Made by a program: the position numbers and the translations under genes
Assembly (NCBI GenBank): GCA_000320605.2
Contig: KB445812.1
Coordinates: forward strand, 248,001-312,000
Direction: 5' to 3'
Length of the DNA stretch: 64,000 nt
From: Gelatoporia subvermispora B
Taxonomy: Eukaryota; Basidiomycota; Agaricomycetes; Polyporales; Gelatoporiaceae
Notes under the pieces: generated by a model
The model's input: only the letters and a program-made list of their open reading frames with translations
What the model was told of the DNA's origin: nothing
Databases searched by the model: none
Shown: positions 11,859 through 23,466 of the stretch, piece after piece
Numbering within the stretch: the first letter of the stretch is position 1
Layout: the number at the start of each line of letters is the position of its first letter

Positions 11859-12479
11859 CATGCTGGATCTGGCGATTTCGCATTACCACTATGCTAGCTC
11901 GACGTGCAAGTAACTTGACAACACCTACACGGTACATCCTAATTGAGGAGTACCTTACACTTCACGGACGTCTATTGCTATCCTGGCCCTGAAATTCAAT
12001 TTACTCGGCATTCGACAAATCGGCGATGTCCATACTTTGAATAGCGGAGGTTCATTTTGCTACATGCTCGACTCATGTCTCGTTCGATTCCAAACCTGCA
12101 GTATTGACGGTATCAGAAGGACTCTGAGCGACAAAGCGTGTGCGCGCGAGTAGTAAAACAGGTCAAAATCAGCTTCGAAAGTACGTAGTGAACGGTCCTG
12201 CAAGACCAGCGACTCTGCTCGGCCCCCCGTCGCGGCATTATCATGTGACTATCCAACGCTTCGAGCTCCGTCATAGCGGCGACAGCGCCCAGAATAAGGC
12301 GCAGCGTGTGACCCACCCGAGAGCGGCCCACGCATCATCGCATCCGTGGTGTTGCAGTGAAGCTCGTGTCCGACTCGCCTCTGGAAAACAGGGATGTGAT
12401 CTCTTCTCTACCCCATTCCGCGACCTCATCGCCGCTGACCCCGGGCTCTCAACCGAGCGCCAGCTAGGCGAGATGATCT
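11859..12479. other. Spacer between MC4 and the MC5 upstream repeat
   Basis: No gene is recognised; only short frames without family features. Confidence 0.35.
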
Positions 12480-13016
12480 GATGGCGATGCCCAGCCGAGT
12501 CAGCTTTCCCAAAGTACTGGATAGATCTTAAGGCTTAGGCACACCCGTTATTCGCGGTTGTACATCAGTTCACACATTGGTGTGGAGGCCCGGGAGGAAG
12601 GTTGGCAAGTCTACATCCTAGCAATTGCGTTCACCTTGCAGGTGGGCGAACGAGTTGCGCCTTCTGGCAGAGGCGACAACATCGCAGCGCCCCCTCCGCA
12701 ACTGAAGTAGGCTGTAGCTTGCTGCCTCGCCGACTGCCCTTGTATAGATTACAGACGAGGTGCGAGGGATTTCTCTCGGTTCCGAGCCGCGCAATAAGAT
12801 AGTGCATTATGAAGGAACCTCAGCTGGTATCGCTCTTCATCGCCTTCTGCGCAAGGCTTGTCATGGTGCGCTTCCGTCTCTACTCTAGCCAAGGTCCCCG
12901 AGACGGACGTAGTCATAGACTCACGATAGGTTCTGCTCGACCCTGGCGGCTAGCACCCCACCGCCGACATTTCGCTCATCCACCTCCGCTGCTGCTGCGC
13001 ATACCGAACCGTCACA
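12480..13016 (+). repeat. Duplicated 5' flank, copy B (upstream of MC5)
   Basis: Collinear with 3416-4016 in front of MC2 (see that entry). It runs up to the point where MC5 lost its first exon, so the promoter-side sequence survives while the start codon region does not. Confidence 0.75.
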
Positions 13017-14030
13017 GTGACTCTCCAACGAGCTCAAGCCCACGCGTGCACACCTGTTCCTCCTTATATCATGGGCTTTTTGCCAACATATTCTCCGACA
13101 AATAGCTTCGCGTATTGCGCGATCTTGTCCAGAAGACGCGGTTGGGCGACGAACTTGTCTTGTTTAGTATGTGCTCCCAATGATTACTTATGGTGTTGGA
13201 GCTGACCGGGTGTGTGGCCTATCAGATGCAGGACATCTCGAAATAATGCCCAGTAGGATCCATGCCGAGAATCATGGCCGCCATGCCAAAGCTGTCTTCC
13301 AAAACGGGATGATCGAGCGCACCTACCGTTCGCGTACACCAGGTGATCCGCCGCGCGTCGCGCGAACTCGCTCATGGGCATGCACGAAGCGCACGAGCCT
13401 GAACGCAGGCACGCGGACAACTGCGATGTTCCGTCGGAATTGTTCTCGTATACGGCCAAGCGGTGCACCAGTGGCGCGTACTCGTGCTCGAAGACGAGTT
13501 CATTCATCGCCACAGAGGAGAGGATGGGCTACGCGAGGCCGGAAGAAACGGCAATGTAGGTCGCCGACCAGTTCCGTTCGGGAACGAGCTGTCTACGTGG
13601 TGCCGACGCAGACGATGCTAGGAAGGCCGACGTAGTATGTTCTCTGCCTCTAACAGTTGCGAGCCCCGGTTTCACTATTTCAAGTGGATATCGCTTGCGT
13701 TGTGCAGCTTAGATACAAAAACCACAAGGGCGACAACATTCTTACACAGGTATGAACGCAAAGCTATGCATTGACACATAATGACGTTGGGTCTGGGGCC
13801 TTGCAGCGTCCCGAAGCGGGCTTGGCATTGTGCTCTGACTCGTGCAGAGCAAATGACAACCGCACCAAACCTACCAGCTCACAGGACTCGAGAGGACAGC
13901 CGCATCCGAGGATACAGCATCCGATAACTACTCATATCTTCCAGACCAATCGTAAGTTCTCCGCTGAGACTTCTCAGGCCCACGGCTAAAGGTTTATTCC
14001 GCAGCTTGACGGGGAGAAGAAACGGGTATA
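13017..14030 (+). pseudogene. Caspase-like copy MC5 with two internal deletions
   Basis: A relic closest to MC2. The first deletion joins the 5' leader directly to the end of exon 2: the block equivalent to about 4010-4310 of MC2 is gone, including the ATG and the first strand. The next piece (about 13100-13168) matches exon 3 (GDELVLF). The His exon survives as AGHLEI near 13230. The second deletion, around 13310, joins the His exon to the middle of the insert (ERTYRS). It removes the equivalent of about 4605-5165 of MC2, including the catalytic Cys exon. Downstream, the p10-like exon (ISLALC, about 13688), exon 12 (about 13888-13950) and the 21-nt exon (LDGEKKR, about 14005-14025) are recognisable. 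It cannot encode an active protease. Confidence 0.8.
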
Positions 14031-15060
14031 TATGATCTTTAGGTGCTGCGACGTATTGCGCCTTCTGCTCTGCCGCATGCCGCGTCTCGGAATGTGTTCA
14101 CAATGCGCCTTTTCGACCAATATGACATCGCCTAGGACCCTATGTTTATTCTGCGCAATTGTGGCTACAATCTGAGATTACTGGCATTATCCAGCCGGCC
14201 AATTAGTTCTCTGAGTCCTGTACCTTATCTGTTTGGTCGTGCGACCCAGTCAACTCCGGCGCTGCGTTAATGTCAAACGAGACGGCTTCGATTTGTTATC
14301 CGAGAGGACGGTTCCTAGGAATCTCGGTAATGTAGCTCCTGCTTTTGACAAAAACAGCCGCTGGTTGACCGTCGTAGTGCAGCCGCGTAGCCGACGCAGG
14401 CCACCAGTTCTCATCCCGACCCGAGACTGCGGCTTCGTGATATAGAGCAGTGTTGCTGAGCCCTTTTCCAGACCCAGAATTTCGTGCAATCTACACGTTC
14501 ATACTTCCATATGCCATACGGGTTCTTTGGCATGTGATTAAGCGCGAAACGTCATGACCCGCACTTCGAGAATCTTTCCAGGGCTCTGAGACTCGCTTCA
14601 GTGACCTCGTTGACTGCGTCCTCATGCTAGCATCGGGACCTAAAAATCTGCATTATGCTTGAGTTCGCGATACAAGACTACATGTCCCCACTTATCCATC
14701 GGGAGTCTGGTTTTTTTTTGGCCTCCTCGTTTATTGTTCGTGAGGGCGTAGCCCTATGGTAGACAATACATGTGTCCGTATGCTATGTTGGGAGTCTACT
14801 GCCACTGCGCGATAAGTACTAGGTCTCCCGGTGTGGGAGCAAAAAGGGGCTGTGCTGTAAGAAGTATAGGGAAGTGAGTAGAATATAATAAGGGTTTGTA
14901 TAGTAACACGGACGGCGAAGAGTGCTTCAGTAAACAAAAAAGAAAAACACAACGCTCCTGGCAATCAAACGCAAGGCACGGAGTTCTAAACCGCCCGCAC
15001 GTTCAAGGGAGATTGCTCCCCAGGGCTCTCGGCGCCTCTTGCTACGGGGGAATCCGTCCG
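14031..15060. other. Spacer downstream of MC5
   Basis: No gene is recognised. It contains short poly-T and poly-A tracts (near 14708 and 14935) but no repeat or element that can be named. Confidence 0.35.
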
Positions 15061-15462
15061 TCAGTCCCCTGACGTCCGTCGAAACTCCCTCCATGCCTGG
15101 AGCAGGCATAGAGATAACATGTTGTAACAAATAGTGTCGTGCTGAGAAACATTGATCGCATGTTCGGTCCTTCCAAATGTGAGATAGCAGATGGTGTGCT
15201 TCAGATTTGCGGCAGTGCCGAGGAGGCCCCGTAGAAAAACGCGCGTCTTCCCAGTTGGTGTGCGAGTCGCGCCCGGAGGTGAGTCTGGGGGTTCCTTATG
15301 AGTACGTCTAACACGTTGGTATAATCGCCGTACTAAGAACAATATAGTCATCGATATTGCAGCTGCCATCTCCAGTATATACCTATCTACTGGTGTCATT
15401 GCTAGAATTTCTTCGGCATGAACTAGAACCGAAAGAGTTATACACAAAGTCAAACCCCACAT
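15061..15462 (-). CDS. Hypothetical small membrane protein
   Basis: A single open frame of 133 codons on the minus strand from an ATG. The N-terminus has a hydrophobic stretch (MWGLTLCITLSVLVHA) that could be a signal peptide. A second hydrophobic segment (AAAISMTILFLV) is followed at once by a basic run (RRLYQRVRR), as expected for one transmembrane helix with its positive side in the cytosol. No family is recognised. It starts 146 bases from MC6 and points away from it, so the two would share a divergent promoter. It may be one exon of a larger gene or a chance frame. Confidence 0.3.
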   Translation of the reverse strand: MWGLTLCITLSVLVHAEEILAMTPVDRYILEMAAAISMTILFLVRRLYQRVRRTHKEPPDSPPGATRTPTGKTRVFLRGLLGTAANLKHTICYLTFGRTEHAINVSQHDTICYNMLSLCLLQAWREFRRTSGD

Positions 15463-15542
15463 ATACCTATTAGTCAACACGGTGCATTTTTTTCATCCGA
15501 CATGCACAGCCCCATGCGACAGGCTTGAAGCGCCATCCGAGA

Positions 15543-15550
15543 TTTAAATA
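15543..15550 (+). promoter_or_regulatory. TATA-like element upstream of MC6
   Basis: The string tttaaata lies about 60 bases before the MC6 ATG, at a distance fitting a core promoter. Sequence-based guess only. Confidence 0.3.
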
Positions 15551-15607
15551 CCCCGAGTTGTGTGTTCACCAGCCACGGCTCCGGTGTTTTCCCGCCCCGC
15601 TTTTCCG

Positions 15608-17667
15608 ATGAAGAGAGGCCTAGTCATTGGCATAGGTTATGCGTACACCCCGTCCGATCTCAGAGGGGACTACCCTCCGTTGCGCAGTCCGCATCAAGAT
15701 GCCACGGAAATCAAACGATTCCTCATAGGTTCGCGGGTGTCATCATCAGGATTTTGCGTTGGGGCTGATGCCAAAGTTGCAGAGCTGTATGGTTATGACG
15801 AACACAACGTCGTATTGATGTTAGAACAGTGACGAAACTGCCCCGTCCCTCAGGCCTACCAGACGAAACATTGTGAGCGTCCATAATTATATGTGGCGCT
15901 GAAACTTGAAGCTTGAAGCTTGACGTTTTATATGTCTTGCACCAGATTTTGCAACTAGCGGAATTGGTACGGGATGCACAGCCCGGTGACACCTTCGTCT
16001 TCTTCTGTGAGCTACACAGCCTGTACGTCAGTCTCGAGCTACCTAATATGCTATAGTCTCTGGTCACTCTGAACAAATCCCAAGCGGAACCGAGACGGCT
16101 TTGATGAAGGTTAGTACGTGGTTTTTGAGTGAGACATGATCGCATTCTAATCTTCGCGACGCTAGCTATTCTACCCGAGGACCATGATGGACTCAACAAT
16201 CTTGACAACTTGATTGTGGACGACGTATGCACTCCCACATTTTGGTACCGGTCGGTCATCTGACACTAAATTGTGTCTCATTTCAGCGTCTGCGCGAAAT
16301 TCTTGTCGGCAAACTCCCGACAGGCGCGCGACTCGTGGTAAGCGAAGTCAGCCTTGGAGTCTATTGGGAGGCGCCTGAAATGATTCCCTTTGGCTCAGGC
16401 GATTTTCGACTGTTGTCATTCCGAGACCCTCCTCGGTAACCATTCTGCCCAGTCCTACACCGTTCCCACTCATCATCGAGTATTCAATGCAGACCTTCGA
16501 CACTACAGATGCAACGAAATGTCGTATGCTAAAACTACATATGAAACTGAGTGGGAGAGGATGCGATATTTCCCAAGTGAGTATGATGTATATCAAGTTA
16601 AGCATGGAATGCATAATCACATAAATTACAGGGCGCAGAAATGCATTGAGTACGTTGTGAAATTGATCCACATAGACAGAGCCTGACATGCATGGTAGAG
16701 TGGCAATGCAGTCAGTACATGATCCGAGCGGAGCGCAAGCATAGCATGGAGTTCTCTGCTCCTGCAAACAGTAGTGCTCGGATGAGGCCGAATATTTGTT
16801 TTCCGAGACGTTCCATGACATTTCCAACCACGCTTAGAGTCCTCCCAAGTCTATCCGGTGGCACCACACGACATCAGCTGCTGCAGCGAGTAGTCGCCGG
16901 ACAGGACGTCATCAATTCAAGTGTCACTTTTTGTTCGTCTCCCACTACCTCCGTCGCGGAATGTTGTGGAGATTGCCCCGCGAGAGACCAGACGGGTCTC
17001 GATGCGCCTGATGTTGTAAGTTTCTAAAGCGTCTTATATTTACTGGGGAGACGTTAACCGAGTGTGCAAACAACATGTCCAGTATACAATCTCGGCTTGC
17101 AAAGACCGACAGCTCACGTTTGAGTCTCAGACTGGAAAATTCAGTTTCGCACACGTGAGAGCATTCAATCGTAAAGCTTCACATGACTTATGAGCGCTGT
17201 AGACTTTTATGGCTTACCTGCGTACGGACAACATATCTACGAATCGTGATGTTTCCACGTCATTAATTGACATCTACACAGGTCAAAAGCCTAGGCCTTC
17301 ATGTCAAGAATTAATGCGATATCTTGAGTAACAACTATGCCTGTACACTGCAGAAGTTTTTCTCATAACATTATAGGAAGGAACGAGACCGCATTTGCGG
17401 CTACATATGTGATGGTTACAAGATCCGTATTCGAGACGCACCCACACTTCATGATCGCCGTCAGATATGGGGCGAAATGTCCTTCTCCAAACCAAAGGCA
17501 AGTTGTGAACATCCAATAGTCGTGACCTAGCTGCTTACTCGAGCCGGGTGACCGTACTTCTGTCCAGTTGGGTACCGAAAAAATAATTGTACGTGTATCA
17601 CCAGACCCATACATCTGATATTGAACAAAGGCGCGCGCAGCATTGGGCCCAGGTCTTCTATTTATGA
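15608..17667 (+). pseudogene. Frameshifted caspase-like copy MC6
   Basis: The layout follows MC4, with all exons and splice sites traceable: the first strand at 15608-15728 (KRGLVIGIGY), the His exon FSGHSEQ near 16060, the Cys exon AIFDCCHSETLL near 16398-16434 (Glu for the usual Gly), the insert with CSSPTTSVAECCGDC, the p10-like YTISACKDRQLTFE, and the tail LGTEKII plus a 27-nt last exon ending 17667. Exon 2 reads VVLMLEQ and then an in-frame TGA at 15830-15832. The matching residues of MC4 (SDTDD...PTKSNI) reappear two bases out of frame. A second frame change lies near 16086-16098 in the His exon: the splice donor and the EDG-like stretch are aligned only after a one-base shift. Two independent breaks argue for a pseudogene; assembly error remains possible. 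Confidence 0.75.
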
Positions 17668-19250
17668 TATATCCGACGCAGAAGAAAGTACAGTATGACA
17701 TAGCTCACAGGACGTTGAATCATGTACGATGATACCCCATTCACAATGCATTCACTAGCCATAATTGATGAATGACATCTCAATCCATGGTTAATTGCTT
17801 GGAAGTTCTGAGCCATATGTAAATTATCGTATCGGAACTTGTGTTAACTGCTGCGTCAGGGATGGAAAGGGAGTACCGTAGATCATGAAGACGCCGAGAC
17901 TAATCGATCATTGCCAAACCCACAAAGACAAGCATATTCACGTCAGATATCATCGCGCGATATCCTCCTTTGCTGTTGTAGTGGGTTATACTATTGTTTG
18001 TCCTCATAGATAGCGTACCCGAAATAAGTTTTAACAGCAATCCTCGCCTCTGTGCCTTTTGCCCAATGAGGACGTGCCTTGCCTTGCCTTGCTCCTTGCT
18101 CGACCTTACGTCTATAATCGACATCTGTAATAGTTAGTTCAAGACACACATTTAACTACCATGGCAAACCGAAACCTGATCCCAATGGCAGTGGGTCTTG
18201 CACCCAGTCGGGGTTACATTACTGCTCAAGCGGGGTTTGAAGGTTAGGTGCAAAATTAGAGCGGTCACTCGTTTATGCGGCCCAGAATATTTCAATCTTA
18301 CATCGGTCTATAACAATTCCAAAGGACGAGCCCCATTCTTCATACTCTGGAAGACTATCTGAACATCTTCAATTTCAGCTGTAATTCGAATATGACAAGT
18401 TTCGTGCCGCCCATGTGAAAGCCGACGTGACCGTGGTCCAAGGCTCAAACGCTTTGACAGCTTCTATTCCAACTGTGAGCCGGCACCTGCCAATGCTTAC
18501 TAGGCAGCAATACAGCCTCACTCTCATTGCCTCCCCCGACTGGCATCGACTCGGTGCTCGCCCCAGTGATGCACGACTGAGGGCAGTACTGGATGCTCCA
18601 AGGTCAGAAGCCCTCTACAGCCGGCACAGATCTTATGCTATTACGAGAACAGCCTCTGTCAAGATTCCTCATCGCCTTCCCTCTTATTGTCAATTGCTGG
18701 CCTTGAAAGCAATGCCTGAGCTGGACGTCCTGTCATCTCCCTGTTCACGAAAATACCGAATTGCATAGCCAGTCGCGCCATCGCTCTGAGAATAAAATGG
18801 ACTGAATCACGGTGAAAACCCTTCTTCCCCGTATTCCCCCTCACTCATCCGCTATGGAGGTCCTGTGTCGTCAGACCAATGTCCACCGCTTAACCGTGCC
18901 AATACTTCTCAATGATCTCACATACGCCTCAAAGGTCGCGCCACAACTACAATCTGCATTGGCACGCAATGCTGCAGACACGTATATGTACAGCCATGCC
19001 AGGCCGTTATGTTCCTTCTAGAATTTCACCATGACTCAGCTGGCTGCACTGAGTCGATTAGAGCGCCCTACTAGGTCCGATTTGTGGGAGGCTCTGCAGG
19101 CAGACGACTACTCGGAGGCTGGTCCGGAAGATAAAAACGTGAATTTACAACTCGACTTTTCAGCAGCGACGCAGCCCCATACCCCTGTCCGGCCACACTT
19201 TCGCGCACCAACGAGAAGTCCCTGCAAGGCTGCACGACAACCACGTACAT
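17668..19250. other. Spacer between MC6 and MC7
   Basis: No gene is recognised. A short ccttg repeat lies near 18077-18092. Open frames at 18.4-19.2 kb have no family features and may include MC7 upstream leader. Confidence 0.35.
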
Positions 19251-21310
19251 ATGTGTCTCTCTCCCCCCTCCCCATATCCGCTTCGGCGCAGGTCGAACAG
19301 TGCTCCACAAGAACGCCCGAACAGACGCGCTCTCCTCATCGGCATTCGATATGGCACTAGTGATACAGGCCTTCAGCGCCATTGGCCGCAACTTTCGAGC
19401 CCACACAAGGACGTGGATGACTTCGAGGGCCTACTCATTCGTAGGTAGCAGCGTCGCTTCACCAGATGCTATCATATGCAGAGTTACACTGATCCAATCG
19501 GGTCTTTCAGGACGGTATGACTACATGGAATGCAACATTACTAAGATGCTGGACCGTGGCGACTACACTGATTTGACGCCGACACAAGACAACTTGGTGA
19601 GTCTTGTACCTACGACGGTCGGCAACTTTGTGGACATGTTCGTCAGGTTCGGGAAATGCGTAGACTAGTTAGAGGTGCTCAGCCCGGAGACCGGCTGGTG
19701 CTTTATTGTAAGTGTTACTGCTACTGCTAAAGAATACATCTTCGGGCTTTGTATAACGTATGCCTGACAGATTCCGGTCACGGAACTCAATTTGAATGTC
19801 GCTCACTGAGCGAGGACGATGGCTTCAACGAAGGCAAGTGAATGTTTTGGCTATATCGCTGCCTACAATCTGAATTCAATTAGCTATCGTCCCAGCGAAT
19901 GCCCAAGGTGTAGGCTCTAATTCCCTTATTGCAGACAATGTACGCCACCCATGATGCGATCAATGCTAACGACTCTTAAATATACCTCTTCGCATCACAG
20001 AATCTGCGGGAGCTGTTGGTGGAGTCCCTTCCATCTGGATGTCTGCTCACGGTGAGCAGCAGCACCAATAGCTGTATGCAGTAGAAATTGACGAAGACTA
20101 CAGGTTATATGCGATGCTTGCTCATCGGGCACAATCATGGGTGCGGTGTCTCTGATTTTCTAGGTCGTATGGTCCTCACAGAAGTCATAGATCTACCCCA
20201 TAACAAGTGTCACTGCGTAGTGAGCCCTCCCGGGTCAGTCGAAACTCAGTGGGCTGAGGCGTTCTCGAATTGTAAGACAGGAAGGCGTCAGGACGTGCGT
20301 GGTATGTCTCTTGTTACTCTCTCACAGTGTGGTCTCTCATATCTTGGCAGATCCTGCTGTCGCAGGAGTCAGATTGCAAGAGATCAGTATCCACAGAAGG
20401 TCCAGCGGAGAAGTACAGATCCAAGAGATCTCAATCTTCCCCAGACGTATTTCAGTCCCTACCAGGAAACCGCAAGCCTCCAGGTCCATTTCTACGACAC
20501 TTGATCGCATTCGTACTACGACGGATGACATGCACGCCGACTTGTCGCAATCAGGTTTTCCTTTGTCGTCTCTCGGGGAAGGGGAGCACCAGTGCCCATC
20601 TCCCGTCAACGTATTGAACGAGTGCGATGGAGATCACGATTGTGCGGAGAGTCCCACAGATGCCGGTAGGCCGGAAGTGGCGAGTAACATATCTCAATAC
20701 GATGCACCTGTCGATCTGATCGAGAATTTGTCAGTGGTGTATTTCCGCCTGTCCAGATGGCCAGGAGGTTTACGAATCGGTCGATGGTAAATATAGTTTT
20801 ACCAGGGTGAGTCGCAGAATCGCGAGATGCGTTCAGTAAATCAGACTAATATTATATCCTATACTAGAGCCTTGTCAAGATCTTAGGTATGCTGATGTCA
20901 TTGTTCGATGGACTGGTCAATAAAATCGCCATGCAATAGATTCCCATTCGGGACCGACTTATGATGAGCTGATGAGGCAACTGAGGCAGGTGATGCCGCG
21001 TGCGTAATCTTCAATCGCTGACTCCATAGTCAGGCATGAACGGAGGGAGACATATAGGCTAATGCAGCCGTGGCTGAGCAAAGAGCTGGAGGGCCAGACG
21101 CTGGTGGCAAAGCGGAGCCGTCGGAATTTATTGACCATCTGTATGCCTCGTGTGAGTGACTACTGCGTCGCGATGAATTGGCTGAATAATCTGAACCACA
21201 CAGATTGGAAGCGAGAGGAAGAAAGTACGTGCCTTGAGCACGCTTTGACATTCGGGATCCATATCTGACTGATTGCATAGGACATCAAATCCGAGAAATT
21301 CACCATGTAG
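19251..21310 (+). CDS. Caspase-like (peptidase C14) protein, copy MC7
   Basis: A 15-exon model: 19251-19440, 19511-19596, 19647-19707, 19771-19833, 19884-19939, 20001-20051, 20104-20140, 20191-20271, 20351-20679, 20735-20806, 20868-20886, 20940-20985, 21034-21151, 21204-21224 and 21281-21310. The sum is 1260 nt (419 aa). The first strand is NRRALLIGIRY, with SPHKDVDDFE after it. This is the only copy with the canonical YSGHGTQ (H116), followed by SEDDGFNEAIVP. The Cys exon reads VICDACSSGTIM, so C175 is kept but the usual His after it is Ser. The insert has the spaced motif CPSPVNVLNECDGDHDC. The p10-like strand is WCISACPDGQEVYE (from residue 319), and the tail is IGSERKK-DIKSEKFTM. Three introns need GC donors (19834, 20680 and 20986). 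It is the most diverged intact copy, at the 3' end of the array. Confidence 0.8.
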
Positions 21311-21835
21311 TCGATTAGTGATTCCGCCAGCGACCAAGCTCGAAGGGTTTTCTGGTGTCGACAGCAACATACACGGCGAACCGGCGCTCGAACACTCCAC
21401 AGATACCGACGAGCTTGGCAAAGGCGGACCAATTTTCGATTTTCCCCTCATGATATATACCCTTCGAAGCTGAATAATGTTCGGAACGATGACTCGAATG
21501 CGGATTTGATACATAGCCATGGCCAATCATACATACAACCACTGGACTCTCCCAACCATGACAACTATATTCCACGAACAGTACTGCAGGACCTTGTGCA
21601 TTGATATGATACCTAACACACACACGTCTGCCGCTAGCATATCACGCAGAAAGATGTCGTGCTCAATCAAACATAGGATACTTCAAGCTTGTCCTAGGCA
21701 CACTCGTTTCATGTCAGTATTAGACGCGCCCGCAAGATACGACAATTTGCACGACGACGGATCTATCCATCCTTCCAAAAAAAACCCAGCCAAATTATGC
21801 GAGGGGATATAACAGCACCCTAACAGCCTACAAGC
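21311..21835. other. Convergent spacer between MC7 and the PDI gene
   Basis: No gene is recognised. It holds the 3' ends of two converging genes and an A-rich run near 21776-21784. Confidence 0.4.
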
Positions 21836-23466
21836 CTACAGCTCCGCAGTGTCCCTGCCAGTCGTCGCCTCCGCGGTCTCATTCTCTGCGACCGGCGTAA
21901 ACGCGGCGAGGATGTTCGCCTTGATTTTGATCTCGTCGAGCTTCTGCGGCGAAAGCGTGCGCTTCGCGAGGATCGACGACAACCTGCGGGAATTGAACAA
22001 CGTAGTCAGCACCGGTCACGGAGCCGAAGCAGGGGGGAAACACGCACCGCTTTGCCTCCTTCTCGACGTAGTTCTCAGTGCCGCCTACGACCTTCTCCAT
22101 CACGCGGACGTAGTGCTTCGCCGCAGGGCCGACAGTCTCGGAGAGCGCGACGGCGTCCTTGTACAGCGTCTCACGTGCCGCGCCCGCGGCGAGCGCGAAT
22201 TGCGATGCAATGGTGTCGAACTCGGGCAGGCGGCCAGCCTGGAAGGTATCGTTAGTTGGTCCGAGGATGAAGTATTCGGCGGGATGGACTACGTACAAGC
22301 TCAGAGAGGATACCGCCCACGGAGCGGTGCGTCCCACAATGCTCGTTCAAGTACTCGACGAAGGCTTCCTCGGTGCGTGCGCCATCATAGTCAACGGGCT
22401 CCTCTGCACCAGTCAAGACCAGGTCAGTGAGCAAGCTCAGACGCCTGAAGATAACAGACGTACCCTTGTTGCCCTTGGGGAAGAACTTGATCGTCGGGTA
22501 GCCAGCGACACCGTACTTCGACTTCAGCGGGTGGTTTACCTGCGCATCCGCGTCGACGTTCGCAACAACACACTGCGCAGGCGTCAGGTCATGAAACACA
22601 CGTGCAACTGCTCAGACGTACGTTAGGCTCGTTCGCAAAATCCTTTGCGACCTCATCGTAGACCGGCTTCAGACGCTTGCAGTGACCGCACCATGGCGCA
22701 GTGAATGCAACGATGACGTCCTTCTCCGGGTTCTGCAGACATGGTCAAGGTTGCCGTCGTTACGGTGGACACACATGTGTACTCACCAGCGCGACATCAT
22801 CGAAGGTGTGCGCATCAAGGATCTCGTAGGCAGGGGGCGGTGGGGGCTTGATCTTCGACTTGACACCAGACTTCTGGGTTATGCTGGGGAGTGTCAGATC
22901 CTGTCACAATGAAGGCATGGCAACACAGCTCACAATCCAGCCAGCGCATCCAAGTCCCGTCCACCCTCGTACTTCTCAGGCTCACCACCCTCTGGGCCGA
23001 ACCATTTCAGAGCTATTGCGGTGAATCACTTGTCAGGCATATGCGACTTGCGGAATGGTGACACAAGACGTACTGGGGAAGCCGGTAACTCCGTACTTGG
23101 CCCCGAGGGGCTTGCCAGCACCGTCGGCATCGACCTTCGCAATAATAACCTTGTCTTTCGCGTGTACGAACGCATCGGCCAGTTGCTCATATACAGGTGC
23201 CAGGTTCTAGCTCCACGTCAGCTTCTGGTAGTCTCTAGACGGAACCAAGTGCATACCTTGCAGTGTCCACACCATGGCGCAAAGCTGTTCAACACAATTA
23301 GATTCGCGCCGAGAGTTAGGAGGGCAAAAACGCACAATTCCACCAGGGCCGGCTTGCCCTGACCAATCACCTCGTCAAAGTTGTCCGGGGTGAGCTCCAA
23401 TACATTGGATGCCCACGCGCTGCCCAGCGACAAGGCAGCGACAAACAAGCCCGCCAGCATCTTCAT
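21836..23466 (-). CDS. Protein disulfide isomerase, two thioredoxin domains plus ERp29-type C domain
   Basis: This protein forms and rearranges disulfide bonds in the endoplasmic reticulum. The ATG at 23466 opens a signal peptide (MKMLAGLFVAALSLGSAWA). Thioredoxin domain 1 has FFAPWCGHCK with C49 and C52; the exon boundary falls inside this region (23336/23284). Domain 2 has FTAPWCGHCKRLKPVY and the conserved YGVAGYPTIKFF. The C-terminal segment (LPEFDTIASQF through VGPAAKHYVRVMEKV) is helical and matches the ERp29-like D domain of fungal erp38/tigA proteins. Introns are about 50-60 nt. The C-terminus reads GRDTAEL, not the usual HDEL or KDEL, so ER retention would rely on a weak variant or another route. 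Family assignment is firm; exon ends in the middle part are approximate. Confidence 0.88.

Noticed and set aside
15560..15607. Upstream start of MC6
   Set aside because: The frame extends upstream only from a GTG; the first ATG is at 15608.
15903..15920. Short cttgaag repeat in an MC6 intron
   Set aside because: Three short units; no functional sign.
18077..18092. Short ccttg tandem repeat as a microsatellite of note
   Set aside because: Only about three units; not unusual.
1..21310. CRISPR array or bacterial operon
   Set aside because: Spliced genes and the absence of regularly spaced direct repeats exclude this.
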